From NCBI GenBank assembly GCA_018398765.1, contig JAHBMJ010004152.1, positions 65,444-83,802 of the forward strand: a stretch of DNA of 18,359 nt, given 5' to 3'. This DNA comes from Chromera velia (taxonomy: Eukaryota > Sar > Chromeraceae). Shown here in pieces: positions 1 through 8,001 of the stretch; the first letter of the stretch is position 1, and each line of letters begins with the position of its first letter. The notes beneath the pieces are model-generated. The model saw only the letters and a list, made by a program, of their open reading frames with translations, ran no database searches and was not told the origin of the DNA. The position numbers and the translations under genes were made by a program.

Positions 1-119
1 CGCGACCGCCCGATCGGCTGGCCTGCGTACGTCAATCGTGAAGTTCTCATTTTTCTTGCTTTCCGGGGCCGTTCGCAAGCTTACTTGTGTCAGATGCAGT
101 GTCTTTCGCCAAAAAAAGG

Positions 120-363
120 CCCCGGAAAGATTCTGCCCAGATGGTCTAGAAAAGCGTGAACCCGACTTCAACTCGTTGTCATGCATGCATGCGTCAGATA
201 TATGGATGGCCCCGAAAAGCAACCGCAGAAAGGCTGAATTTGCGCTATGCGTACGTCAAAGCATACTCCCGGGTTTTTTTCCTGAGGAAGGAGGAGTTCC
301 GCGGCTTTTTTCACGGGGGGAGGGGGGATCGGCATGACGGCTGGCCGGCGTACGTCAATCGTG
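120..363 (+). repeat. Direct repeat, copy 1 of about 245 bp
   Basis: Copy 1 of a direct repeat whose partner is 626-879. Both run from CCCCGGAAAGATT to GTCAATCGTG. Shared landmarks include TGGTCTAGAAAAG, ATGCATGCATGCGTCAGATA, AAGGCTGAATTTGCGCTATG and GACGGCTGGCCGGCGT. Differences are scattered substitutions plus an extra 10 bp (TATTTTCCTG) in copy 2. Confidence 0.85.
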
Positions 364-403
364 CATGCAGTTCCTAGTGCAGTTCTCATTTTTCTTGCTT
401 TTT

Positions 404-625
404 GTGGCCCCGGAAAGTGAAGCGGGGGGCACTTACAAAACAAAAATACCCCAGCCCGTGCATGCACGCGGTCTTTCGCCAAAAATTAACCCGGCCGGCC
501 CTAAAAGGCCCAATTATGCCACATGTGCGTGCATCAGGTGGCCCCGGAAAGCGAAACAGGGGGCACTTACAAAACAAAAATACCTCAGCCTATGCATGCA
601 TGCAGTGTTTTTTACAAAAAAAAAA
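404..625 (+). repeat. Tandem duplication with 134-bp offset
   Basis: The segment starting GTGGCCCCGGAAAG at 404 recurs at 538. Both continue through a shared GGGGGCACTTACAAAACAAA and then CATGCA-rich DNA. This duplication sits between the two larger direct repeats, so the block is nested and not a simple tandem array. Confidence 0.75.
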
Positions 626-879
626 CCCCGGAAAGATTCCATCCAAATGGTCTAGAAAAGTATGAACCCAACTTCAACCCGTCGCCATGCATGCATGCGT
701 CAGATATATGGGTAGCCCCGGAAAGCGACCGCGAAAAGGCTGAATTTGCGCTATGCGTGCGTCAGAACATACCCCTGGGCTTTTTTCCTGTATTTTCCTG
801 AGGAAGGGGGGGTTCCGCAGCTTTTTTCNGGGGGGGGGGGGGGATCGGCGCGACGGCTGGCCGGCGTGCGTCAATCGTG
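626..879 (+). repeat. Direct repeat, copy 2 of about 254 bp, with ambiguous base
   Basis: Partner of 120-363. It carries a 10-bp local duplication near 791-800 and a run of 14 G at 830-843, preceded by an undetermined base at 829. That junction is therefore uncertain in the assembly. It is followed at 881-935 by a second copy of the sequence at 41-95 (CATTTTTCTTGCTTT ... CGCAAGCTT). Confidence 0.85.
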
Positions 880-937
880 TAGTTCCCATTTTTCTTGCTT
901 TCTGGGGCTATTCGCAAGCTTGCTTGCGTCAGATGCG

Positions 938-1025
938 CAAATTTTGGCCATGCATGGATGCACCATAGGCCCTATCAACACAAATTTGCGTCCATAACAC
1001 CATGTCAAGACCAGTTTTGCTGACA
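938..1025 (+). repeat. Dispersed repeat, plus-oriented copy
   Basis: This stretch contains CAAATTTTGGCCAT (938-951), then CACCATAGGCCC, then CAGTTTTGCTGACA (1012-1025). The same three landmarks occur in the same order on the minus strand at 8953-8880, so it is one of two diverged inverted copies about 8 kb apart. Confidence 0.55.
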
Positions 1026-1654
1026 AGGCTTCCTATTGCCTTTTTTAGTACCCATATACAAGTCAATTTACAACCACAGGCCTCTTAACTATCTTGTTGT
1101 TACCTAAAGGCTCTATGTCAGCACTTTTCCAAGGAAAAAAGGGCTTCTAGGTGCGCCGAATGATGAATCCGTCTCAAACAGTTCAGGTCGTCATGAGACC
1201 TAGCTGTTTCTACTGCCTATCTCTTCGCTGTCGGAAGGAATTTACGAGGAACTCCAACTTTATTAGGTATTATGACGTGTGTAGGGAGAGATTGGAAGAT
1301 GTGGAGAAGGTGTAGAGAGGAGAGCAAGTCAAATTCGGGGATGTGCAACTGAAGGAGTGGGACGGTGTCTACATTAACCAGGCTCCTACGTTGACTGGAC
1401 CTGCTTACTTAGACAATTTGCGAGCAGATATGATCCAAAAATAGAAGTGGTAGCTCCACTTGTCCTATGCGCAGTCTTCTATTATCATTGCTGACATGAT
1501 TGAGTTTTCTTGCCTTGTGAGCACATACGGATTTGAGGGTGATCAGCTATTTCTTCAGACACTCGGTGAGAATTGGTGGGCAACCCATAACTTCACAATA
1601 AAGGAAGGGACCCTGAACAGCAAATTTATCGGACGACGACTCAAACAGCTGCTG

Positions 1655-1743
1655 GTGGGTTAAATTCTACTGCTGCCGTGCCTGCTTCCCCTGTCAAAAT
1701 TAAGCTTTTTCTCACTGTTGTCCTCTCTTCCCGTTTTTTGTAG
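1655..1743 (+). other. Putative spliceosomal intron in the decayed gene
   Basis: The donor is CTG|GTGGGT. The acceptor has a pyrimidine-rich tract ending TTTTTTGTAG|GAG. Removing the 89 bp joins two frames that otherwise differ, at phase 0, and gives a sensible junction (..LKQLL|EGIWVID..). Frame continuity is the main support. Confidence 0.6.
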
Positions 1744-3315
1744 GAGGGGATCTGGGTGATAGATTTGGAGTAGTCCTTGAGAGACCTTCTCCGGCTGCTA
1801 GGGATAAAAGAGCTATGGCAGCCAGCTCCCATGGTTTGCGAGGATCAGCCTGCTGCCGAGGACATCGCCTCAATTTTTGATGGTGATGTGTACAGATCTC
1901 ACCCTCTTGTCCTTCAGTGGTCAAAAGTGAGGCTTAAGAGGGAGGCAGGGGTAAAAAGGTAGAATGAGGGGCACCCACACTGGAGCATTGATGATCTGGT
2001 TGAAGAGTGGGAGAGTGCGAGGGAGGTAAAGGGGGCAGGGGATAAAGAGGTGGAGTGGTTTGAGGCAGGGGAGGAGCCAGATGACGCCGATCACTACTTT
2101 GACGCTGATGATGGTACAGACATCGAAGAAAGAGAGGAGGGAGATTCCACAGAGGACCGCTCTGGGGAAGGAGATTCCCCTGGGGGGCGGAATCGTGCGG
2201 ACAATGATGTAGAGGTAGAGGCCATGGACCCCGAGTCTCTTGAGGAGCTCTGGGTTTTTTTCGGAATGTGGAACGACGACGGTACAGTAACTTTCTCTGA
2301 CCACGCTGCACGGACTCCTAAATTTTTGGCAGAGCCTCTTTGAAAAGTGAATTTTGTGGTTTTTAAAGGGGGTTTTAGCATGGTTTTATGGGGGTTTTTG
2401 CCCCTCAGAAGAAGGCTTTTTGCCTATAAATGAATTTTTAGCAGCTCATGACCAAAACGTGAACCAATGGTTCATGAGTGCGTGCGCGTCTCTGATCCCC
2501 TCCGAACAGGCCTGGGGTAACAAAGGCCCTCCAGTGGGCTTTCTTCCCTTTGATTCAGAATCTGTTTGGTCCTGTGAGATGGCTATTCATGTGGCTGTTC
2601 TATTCAGTGGCTCTCTCTCAGTTGAAGGCAGTGGGGGGGGTTAAAGTGGGAATTGACCTGCTGGCGACTAAAATTGTTGCCTTTCTGTTCCTTCTCTTGA
2701 AAGGAATCCCCATGATGACTGCATGGGGACCCCGTCTAGTGAAAAGGGCCCTTTTGGCAGGAATCTTTGATATACCAGCTCTGTCATTAACAGCTGGTTT
2801 CAAGAATATCTCGAGCGCTCTCTGATGCTGTCTTCACTGTCGTTTTCTAAGTTGATTGCTCAGACAGCCAATCCGTTGTAATCAGTGTTCAGAAGTGAAG
2901 GGTGGGGAGACTTTCAGTATGAATATCTGCTTCAAGAGCTGTCCAAAGAGAGAATAAAGAAGGACAGAGAGACTTTTGGCAAGCGCACAGGAATCAAAAG
3001 AGAAACACCTTGGTCGAGGCTGTACACTTTCACCAGTGTCTACTTTCTTTCTCTCTTTCTTGTTGACGAGATGTACACGACGATTGAGGGTGTCTTGAGG
3101 TTCCACGTCTTCTGCATTTTGTGCGCATTCGTTGACATGCACCTGATTTTCATTGCTATACATGGAGAGAGCAGAGAGGGAAAGAAAGGGTTAGACATCA
3201 ACAGATGGCTCAAGAGTGTCTGTTCACTCAGAAGGCTGGACGGAGTGCCCTGACAGAAGTGCTGAAACAGGCATTGGATATAAAGAAGGCAACTTTTTCG
3301 ACTACTGCTACTTAG

Positions 3316-3768
3316 ATGTTGCACTTTTTTCCGGTGCTGCTCGCTCTTTTGCATGAAACGATCATGCCTGACTCCGCAGACTCAACGTATCGACAGGTAA
3401 AGAGACACTTCGATTGTTTTGAGTGCCACTGCCAGATTTTTGGTTTCGTTCTCAAAAATAGAGTGCGTCGCTCCTGGCATACCTGGTTGACCTCTGTTAT
3501 TGATCAGTTCTTGACTCTGTTTTGGTCATTGTATGGGATGGGGGAGAAGCCTAAGTTTTATGTATACACATACATTCCCTGGCTAACTCTTCGTTTTGGA
3601 CCTCTTTATCAGCTTTGGGCTTTTGCTACAGAAGGCATCCACCAGTACCCCAAAGCATTTGTTCAAAAAACTGGAAGCAATCGAGCAAATATCAATAAAG
3701 AAGTTGTGCAGGGTTTTATCTTTTCCTGGTTTCTCTCTCTTTTGTATCCCAGAGCTGCGAGTGAATAA
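3316..3768 (+). pseudogene. Transposase-like C-terminal segment
   Basis: This is an open stretch of 150 codons within the larger decayed gene. Residues about 75-125 read KPKFYVYTYIPW, then RFGPLYQLWAF, then EGIHQYPK, then NRANINKEVVQ. The order aromatic/His-like block, FG-L, then E-x-(H/N), then K and N-K pairs resembles the end of long transposase-derived proteins in which a Y/H-rich segment precedes a G-L/E-N motif. The expected catalytic residues cannot be placed from this fragment. An unrelated membrane-like or low-complexity protein cannot be excluded. Confidence 0.3.
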
Positions 3769-4003
3769 GAGATGCTACTGTGTTGTTGCCCAGCAATGGT
3801 GAGACAGTCAATTTTATTAAGATTGAAGAGTGGGAGGTGGGAGAGCTGTATCCATTTTCACCTGTTTTCCTCACAAAGTCAGTCAAAGGAGAGATCGAAA
3901 AGCATAGAAGGGCTGACTTGAAAGATATGGAATGGATCTCATCTCTTTCTTCTGAAAAGCATCAAAATGGACACTGGTTGTTTCCTAGTTCAAAAGACTG
4001 ATT

Positions 4004-4067
4004 GAATGCACTTAATCTCAACTAGAATCTCAATTATTTAATTCTGTATATTTATAATTAATGTAAA

Positions 4068-4102
<35 letters not shown>

Positions 4103-4214
4103 TTTATATTATGCACATTTATGCACTAGTATACACTCATTAGATAACTAGATACTCTGTAGACTTATTCATATATTTTGATATTTATATTATTTCTTTA
4201 TTAAACAAATAGAT
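4004..4214. other. AT-rich intergenic gap between convergent genes
   Basis: No gene was seen. The stretch is strongly AT-rich and contains the (AT)15 microsatellite. On the minus strand AATAAA occurs at 4202-4197, a possible polyadenylation signal for the minus-strand gene that ends upstream. Confidence 0.6.
4071..4100. repeat. (AT)15 microsatellite
   Basis: Uninterrupted AT dinucleotides over about 30 bp, embedded in AT-rich DNA between two convergent coding regions. Confidence 0.95.
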
Positions 4215-4245
4215 TCGGAAAGTGTGCTGTGTGTTCTCTTTCCGA
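4215..4245. other. 8-bp stem inverted repeat
   Basis: TCGGAAAG (4215-4222) and CTTTCCGA (4238-4245) are exact inverted repeats separated by 15 bases. It lies at the boundary between the AT-rich gap and the minus-strand transcription unit. A role in 3'-end structure is possible but unproven. Confidence 0.5.
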
Positions 4246-4479
4246 GCTGTCTGTGTATTTGAAGAGCGGGCTTATATCGCCCTTCCACTTCACCTACCGC
4301 AGGTTCTGCCCCTCCATATCCTGCCGAGTACACTTGTGTTTCACTGCCGCATAGCCCTGAATGGGGGGGGATACCTTGTCATTCAGCACAACCATTTTTA
4401 TCCCCCCCGTGAGGAGGGAGATGGGCCATGTCTTCAGCTGGGGGGTCCTGTCTAGCAGTCCACAGTGACACAAATCTTC

Positions 4480-5093
4480 CTACAGGGACAGATTTAAATC
4501 TCCATCCTCCTGGGAGATGAGACCAGTCCGGTCTTTCGCCTCCAGCGTCGCCTCTTTCTTGTCTCTCTCTGTTGCTGCTGTAAGTCTAGCGGCATACTTT
4601 TCTTCATCCCGATCCTATCCCTCTGTGTTCTGACAGTATCTCTACCTCAGCCTGCACGGTTCTAGAGGCTCCCCCTTCCACTCGTCCTCTTTCTCTTCTC
4701 CATTATCCCCCTCCTCCAGATCGAGGCTCTTTCTTAGCTGTTGACTCAGTCCATCGATGGGGGATCCGGGAATGGTCTGCTGCTGTTGCCCTGCTGAGTC
4801 ATGCTGTGGGGGGCCCTCTTCGTGGAGGCCAGAAGGGAACTGATGCTGTGGGAGGCCCTCTTCATGGGGGCCAGAGGGGAATCATGGAGGCTAAAAAGGA
4901 ACTGGTGCTGTGGGGGGGGTGAAGCACCAGACGGAGCAGGGCTCCGCGCTCCTGGAGGTGACACAATCACGTCAAATGTAGAATGAGGGTGACGTGTAGC
5001 AACAGCGGAGGGGGGTGTCACCATACAGCAGAACAGGCAGAACTGGAGTGGATAGAAGCAGATGGAGGGGCTAGAGCAGGTCTCTGTCCCCAC
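4480..5093 (-). CDS. Pro/Ser-rich to coiled-coil C-terminal part of the minus-strand gene, frame-broken
   Basis: Minus-strand pieces read SPPGARSPAPSGASPPPQHQ, then a 42-bp repeated unit (HQFPSGLHEEGPPQH-like). Then come QQQQTIPGSPIDGLSQQLRK, a Glu-rich stretch, KYAARLTAATERDKKEATLE, AKDRTGL and a final DGDLNLSL before TAG. Frame changes are needed near 4880 (one C missing in a C run) and near 4625. The repetitive, acidic and Gln-rich composition suggests a disordered or coiled-coil C-terminus. After the TAG the same frame stays open with one more TAG until TAA at 4203-4201, next to AATAAA, so the end of the coding region is not certain. Confidence 0.4.
4796..4917. repeat. About 42-bp tandem repeat, 2.5 copies
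   Basis: GTCATGCTGTGGGGGGCCCT, GATGCTGTGGGAGGCCCTCT and GGTGCTGTGGGGGG begin successive diverged units, each followed by a GCCAGA or GCTAAA stretch and GGGAA/AGGAA. The units lie inside the minus-strand coding-like region and encode a short Pro/His/Glu motif. Confidence 0.7.
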
Positions 5094-5134
5094 TTGTGAG
5101 GCGGCAAAGAGCCTGTGTCAACTATTCCACGTGC

Positions 5135-5576
5135 CTACATCCTGCTAGCTGCCCTCCGTCTATCAAAAGCTTCTCCTTCCAGGTTAGCTTCCCTCCGTCT
5201 CTCCTTTTGAACAGGGGCTCCCGAATGGGGCCCTTTGTTTCCTCCCAGAGAGTCTGTTTGAGAGACCTTCACAGAAGGATACAGTGATCGGACTTCAGGC
5301 TGAGCCTGAGGAAGGGGGGAATGCAGAGGACGTCCGTACTGATCGAACGCCTGGTGAGGGAGTCCGACAGGACGGCTGTACATATCGACAGGGGTGGAGC
5401 TCATTCCAGAGTAAGAGAACTGACGCTGGATCATGTATGGAGGGCCGTGGCCGCCATACATGGAGACGCCGGGAAAGGCATCAGGTGGAAGGAGAAGCCT
5501 CCCATACCCCCCTGCTGCTGCTGCTGCTGCTGCCAACATAGGGGGCTGATTCTGCCTCCGGGCTGCTTGCCAGAGC
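5135..5576 (-). CDS. Low-complexity segment with poly-Ala, minus-strand gene
   Basis: This segment reads EEFRLWQAARRQNQPP, then a run of seven Ala encoded by (CTG)n on the plus strand (5512-5532). Gly/Pro/Tyr-rich sequence with PYMIQRQFSYSGMSS and DMYSRPVG follows, then a basic stretch to RRAASRM and TAG at 5137-5135. It is probably intrinsically disordered. Another open frame starting ARGIVDTGSLPP follows immediately after the stop, so either a splice (AG at the stop) or readthrough/decay joins them. No function can be inferred. Confidence 0.45.
5512..5532. repeat. (CTG)7 trinucleotide repeat
   Basis: Uninterrupted CTG units. On the minus strand they encode the alanine run in the low-complexity segment. 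Confidence 0.95.
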
Positions 5577-5936
5577 CTAAACTCCTCTTTCTCTCTCTCT
5601 TCCTCCTACTTCCTCGCGGTCTCTCTTTCCTTTTCCTCTTTTTTTTCTAGCCGCCTCCTCCTCTTCCCTTTTCCTCTTCCTCTCTTCTTTCTCTTTCCGT
5701 TTGTTCTCTCTGAACTGCCGAAGAACAGCTCTCTCTTCCTTATCCTCTGCTTCTATGTCTGACTCAACAACACGAAGGCCACTGGGGGGCACAATTTCCG
5801 ATCTGTTGAGAGGAGACGGATCACGACTCCTTGCCTCTAAGCCCCCCTCCCCCTGAGACGAAGTGTCTCTAAAGCTGGAGGCCTGAGAGCCCCCGTAGCC
5901 AGGGGGCTGTATGTGCCTCTCTCTGTTCATGTCTGC
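5574..5936 (-). CDS. Charged coiled-coil-like exon of the minus-strand gene
   Basis: It opens at the acceptor ATTATGCAG|GCAGAC (5937/5936). The frame reads ADMNRERHIQPPGYGGSQ, then a Ser/Arg-rich stretch, then VVESDIEAEDKEERAVLRQF and a long run of Lys, Arg and Glu consistent with a charged helix. The frame runs into a stop at 5579-5577. A neighbouring frame beginning EEFRLWQAARRQNQPP continues without stops. The switch lies in a GA-repeat, so a 2-bp GA contraction or sequencing error explains it. Confidence 0.5.
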
Positions 5937-5965
5937 CTGCATAATACGGAAGGTGGTTAATATAT

Positions 5966-7142
5966 AGATGTGCATGGACCAATTAGAAGGGTCTGAAATT
6001 TTTGAGCCGATTAAGCCGGTCCGCGTGATTCCGGCGGTGCCCAGGGCCCAGAAAGGTACTAAATTGGTCCTCAAAGGCCGCTGAGTGCGTTGGTGCAAGA
6101 ATTTGGGCCAAAACTTTCCGGAGGCACTCGTAAAATCCTGAAATTGTGCTCAGAATGCTCAAAAAGCACACTAATACACAGAGAAGGGTCATTTCGTCCT
6201 CTCGTCCCTTCCTGTCTACCTTGTTATGTAGAGCAGTACCGATGGTCAAACTGACACAATTCCGCTCCCCTAGTACTAGACAGCTTGCCTCTGTGTCAGA
6301 GTGAAGTCTTGTAGCGCAGTTGATCTGCTTTGGCGTGTCTGGCAGCTCCAGTCTGGACCAGTCAGGAAGGTACTTCCCAGGCCTCCAAAGCAACATTCCT
6401 TCTTTCTACCAGGAGGCCGCAGAATCGATCCCCAGCAATTTTGTCCAATGCCCTGTATCTGTTGTCATCCTCCCAGGCCAGCGGGATAGGTTCTTGGTGA
6501 GTCTGCTAGTTGTGGGAAGGCGAGATTGTTTTGTGTTCCTGTTGTGGAGAATTGGCGTCTCAGGGGTATTAAGTGACCTCCAGCTCCCCCAATAAGTGGT
6601 TCTGTCCTGCTCTTTCCCTCCAGACAGGAGCATATGAGTGTTGGGCAGTACTTTTGTGCAATGGCTACAGGTTTAAAGTGCTCAAGAAGGAAAAAGCCCT
6701 TCCGGCAATTTGACATAGGGCGCTATCTGGAGTGTATCTTTCTGTTCATGAGCAGACTTGTCAGTTGAAGTCCACAGTGCATCAACCATTCCTTATCCCC
6801 TGTTGGAACTAAGTTACCTAGACCAGATGGAGCGTGTTGGTATGTATTTTATCATCATTGATGTACCACAGCCCTTTCTAAACTTCTGAGTCCAGGAAGG
6901 CCACTTTGGCCTCTTCAGGTGTCAGACCTCAGACGTCCGTTCTTTGGACTCCCTGTGAGTCTGGGAGTCGTTTTTTCTACACTAAGCAGCTAGAGAGAGT
7001 CTAGAGAGGCGAACTGACGTCTCCTAGGGTCGTTGGTTTGAGTTCAAGAGGGAAAAGGGAACAGAGGGCTGTTCCTTTTCCCTTCAAAATTTTTGAGCCG
7101 GTTAAAGTCTGGCGGCGGGTTCTAATTGGTCCATGCACATCT
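5966..7142. mobile_element. 1.18-kb segment with perfect 23-bp terminal inverted repeats
   Basis: The left end is 5966-5988 (AGATGTGCATGGACC...TTAGAA). The right end 7120-7142 is its exact reverse complement, 23 of 23. Just inside each end lies AAATTTTTGAGCCGRTTAA, in the SAME orientation at 5996-6014 and 7087-7105. No transposase-like frame was found inside. A short coding-like minus-strand frame near 6420-6490 cannot be assigned. The segment sits between two exon-like pieces of the minus-strand gene, within a presumed intron. No clear target duplication flanks it (TATAT versus GTATG). A non-autonomous DNA transposon is the simplest reading. A chance-preserved inverted repeat from two insertions of a smaller repeat is the alternative. 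Confidence 0.5.
7050..7082. other. Strong hairpin inside the 1.18-kb segment
   Basis: GGGAAAAGGGAACA (7050-7063) pairs with TGTTCCTTTTCCC (7070-7082), with one bulged base and a 6-base loop. It lies just inside the right subterminal repeat, as subterminal hairpins do in some non-autonomous elements. Confidence 0.6.
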
Positions 7143-7149
7143 GTATGAC

Positions 7150-7305
7150 CCGCCGCCGTGTTGCGTGTCGACGGTCCAGCGTCTCTTCTTGGACCTCCGG
7201 TGCTCCCCTTTTTCCTTTCCCTCGAACCTTTGAGGCGTCCTTCTCCAAAATTTCTGCCTTTTTCAGTTTTCTCAGTTTTCCCCCCGTATACTGATGCACG
7301 TACTC
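7150..7305 (-). CDS. Possible charged exon of the minus-strand gene
   Basis: The acceptor AAATCCAG|GAGTAC at 7306/7305 opens a frame reading EYVHQYTGGKLRKLKKAEIL, then a Lys/Arg/Glu-rich stretch ending RRHATRRR. The exon runs up to the right terminus (7120-7142) of the inverted-repeat segment. Composition is similar to the next charged exon at 5936-5574, which supports one protein. The donor is uncertain: only a weak GGGTCATA lies near 7150. Confidence 0.35.
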
Positions 7306-7324
7306 CTGGATTTATTTTTTTGCC

Positions 7325-7562
7325 TTATTGCAAAACTCAGAAAAAAAGGAGGGAAGGACAAAAGATGAAACAAAATCTTTTTAAGGAAAGAGAGGGGGAG
7401 GGACCGAAACAGAATCGATTGAGTCAGACTCCTAAACACTAGTTTTGCTGCAAAACTCAGAAAAGAAGGAGGGAAAGGCAAAAGATAAAACAAACTTTTT
7501 TCAAGGAAACAGAGAGGGAAGGAGTCTCAGAGAGACAGAATCGACTGACTCCCAAATGTTGA
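7325..7562. repeat. Tandem duplication of about 118 bp, intron-end-like
   Basis: Copy 1 (about 7325-7442) and copy 2 (about 7443-7562) share GCAAAACTCAGAAAA, GGAGGGAA, CAAAAGAT, AAACAAA, AAGGAAA and ACAGAATCGA. On the minus strand each copy is pyrimidine-rich and ends TTTTCTGAGTTTTGCA, with copy 2 giving an AG and copy 1 an AA. This looks like a duplicated intron 3' end of the minus-strand gene. Confidence 0.75.
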
Positions 7563-7823
7563 GGGACGCATGGTAGTCGTAGCAGGACTTGTTCGCCCCG
7601 ACGAACAGGTACTGGAAGGCATACGGGTATGCAGCCTTGCAGACAAGGAAGGCTGTCCTTTCCAGGGGGAGCTCCAGCTGATCCTTCTCACACGAAGACT
7701 TTCCAGAGATGGTCACTGAAATTCGCCCCTCCTTCTTGACAATAAAATCAGCCCCGCTGTGTCCCACTCTGTCATGAAAGCAGATGGCAAACTTCAAGGT
7801 GGTTGCAAACACCTGCAACTTAG
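7560..7823 (-). CDS. Coding exon of the minus-strand unknown gene
   Basis: It opens directly at the acceptor and reads KLQVFATTLKFAICFHDRVG, then SGADFIVKKEGRISVTISGK, then a stretch with LPLERTAFLVCKAAYPYAF and FVGANKSCYDYHASL. Composition is normal for a globular protein, with alternating hydrophobic residues that suggest beta strands. The frame stays open to a TGA at 7503-7501, but the last 20 or so codons enter a duplicated pyrimidine-rich segment that looks like intron. The real 3' end of the exon is probably near 7560. No family was recognised. Confidence 0.55.
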
Positions 7824-7886
7824 CTGCAAGGACAGAAGCCATACACAGAAAAGGAAAGTACGTGAAACCACAGACACACGCACACA

Positions 7887-7926
<40 letters not shown>

Positions 7927-8001
7927 TACACACACATATATACACACACACATATATAGAGAGAGAAAGAGATAAAAGAGCGGCAGCCACAATGTACTCA
8001 C
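7824..8001 (-). other. Putative intron carrying a (CA)n microsatellite
   Basis: The donor GTGAGTAC (from 8001) and acceptor TTCTGTCCTTGCAG (ending 7824) define a 178-bp phase-1 intron. Splicing restores an Ala codon and keeps the frame open (NEEI-A-KLQVFATTLK). The (CA)n/(TG)n tract lies wholly inside it, which explains why an open frame of alternating Val-Cys codons spans the region without being protein-coding. Confidence 0.65.
7871..7975. repeat. Compound (CA)n / (AT)n / (GA)n microsatellite
   Basis: ACAC-rich DNA leads into an uninterrupted CA tract of about 34 bp (7889-7922). TACA and TATA variants follow, then AGAGAGAGAAAGAGA. Open frames across it encode only Thr-His or Val-Cys repeats and should not be annotated as proteins. 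Confidence 0.95.

Larger units (their letters stand above)
1..1060. repeat. Palindrome-rich dispersed repeat block with nested direct duplications
   Basis: No convincing gene is present. The block is built from recurring words (CCCCGGAAAG, ATGCATGCATGCGTCAG, CGTACGTCAATCGTG, TTTTTCTTGCTTT). The word GTACGTCAATCGTG or a one-base variant occurs three times, near 27-40, 350-363 and 866-879. Many words are self-complementary (CGTACG, ATGCAT, GGCCGGCC). Several short open frames overlap here in all directions, as expected of low-stop repeat DNA. The left edge lies outside the window. The block grades into unique sequence after about 1060. Confidence 0.75.
1160..4003 (+). pseudogene. Decayed multi-exon gene with C2H2-like finger and transposase-like C-terminus
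   Basis: The first part is one continuous conceptual frame from ATG 1160/1163 to 1654, then across a GT-AG intron (1655-1743), then 1744 to TGA 2341. It is interrupted only by TAG at 1313, 1442, 1451, 1771 and 1960. Near the N-terminus it has a finger-like pattern: SCFYC at 1202-1216, a later FTRNSNF, then a Cys codon at 1280. The zinc-binding His positions are replaced, so the finger is degenerate. A segment reading DGDVYRSHPL and a very acidic stretch (about 2050-2240) follow. Further pieces at 2408-2820, 2885-3253, 3316-3768 and 3786-4001 lie in changing frames. The 3316-3768 piece holds RFGPLYQLWAFATEGIHQYP, reminiscent of the C-terminal region of zinc-finger/transposase-like repeated genes in animals and protists. 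That family link is from memory and uncertain. Many stops and frame changes make a pseudogene or old mobile-element gene likely. Confidence 0.5.

Noticed and set aside
168-482. Several overlapping frames of 60-100 codons in the left repeat block on both strands
   Set aside because: They arise in duplicated, palindromic DNA, overlap each other, and show no conserved motif.
1921-2381. Minus-strand frames of 95-127 codons, Pro/Ser/Leu-rich
   Set aside because: Antisense shadows of the acidic plus-strand frame.
3316-3768. Hydrophobic stretches suggesting a membrane protein
   Set aside because: Hydrophobic runs are short and irregular, the surrounding gene is decayed, and the RFGPL/EGIHQ pattern fits a transposase-like tail better. 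Not certain.
6990-7046. tRNA-like B-box (GGTTTGAGTTC) inside the 1.18-kb segment
   Set aside because: No acceptor stem, no D-arm and only a weak T-stem could be found, so neither a tRNA nor a tRNA-derived SINE is supported.
7759-7975. Plus-strand frames with poly Thr-His
   Set aside because: Encoded by the CA microsatellite, antisense to a supported exon and intron.
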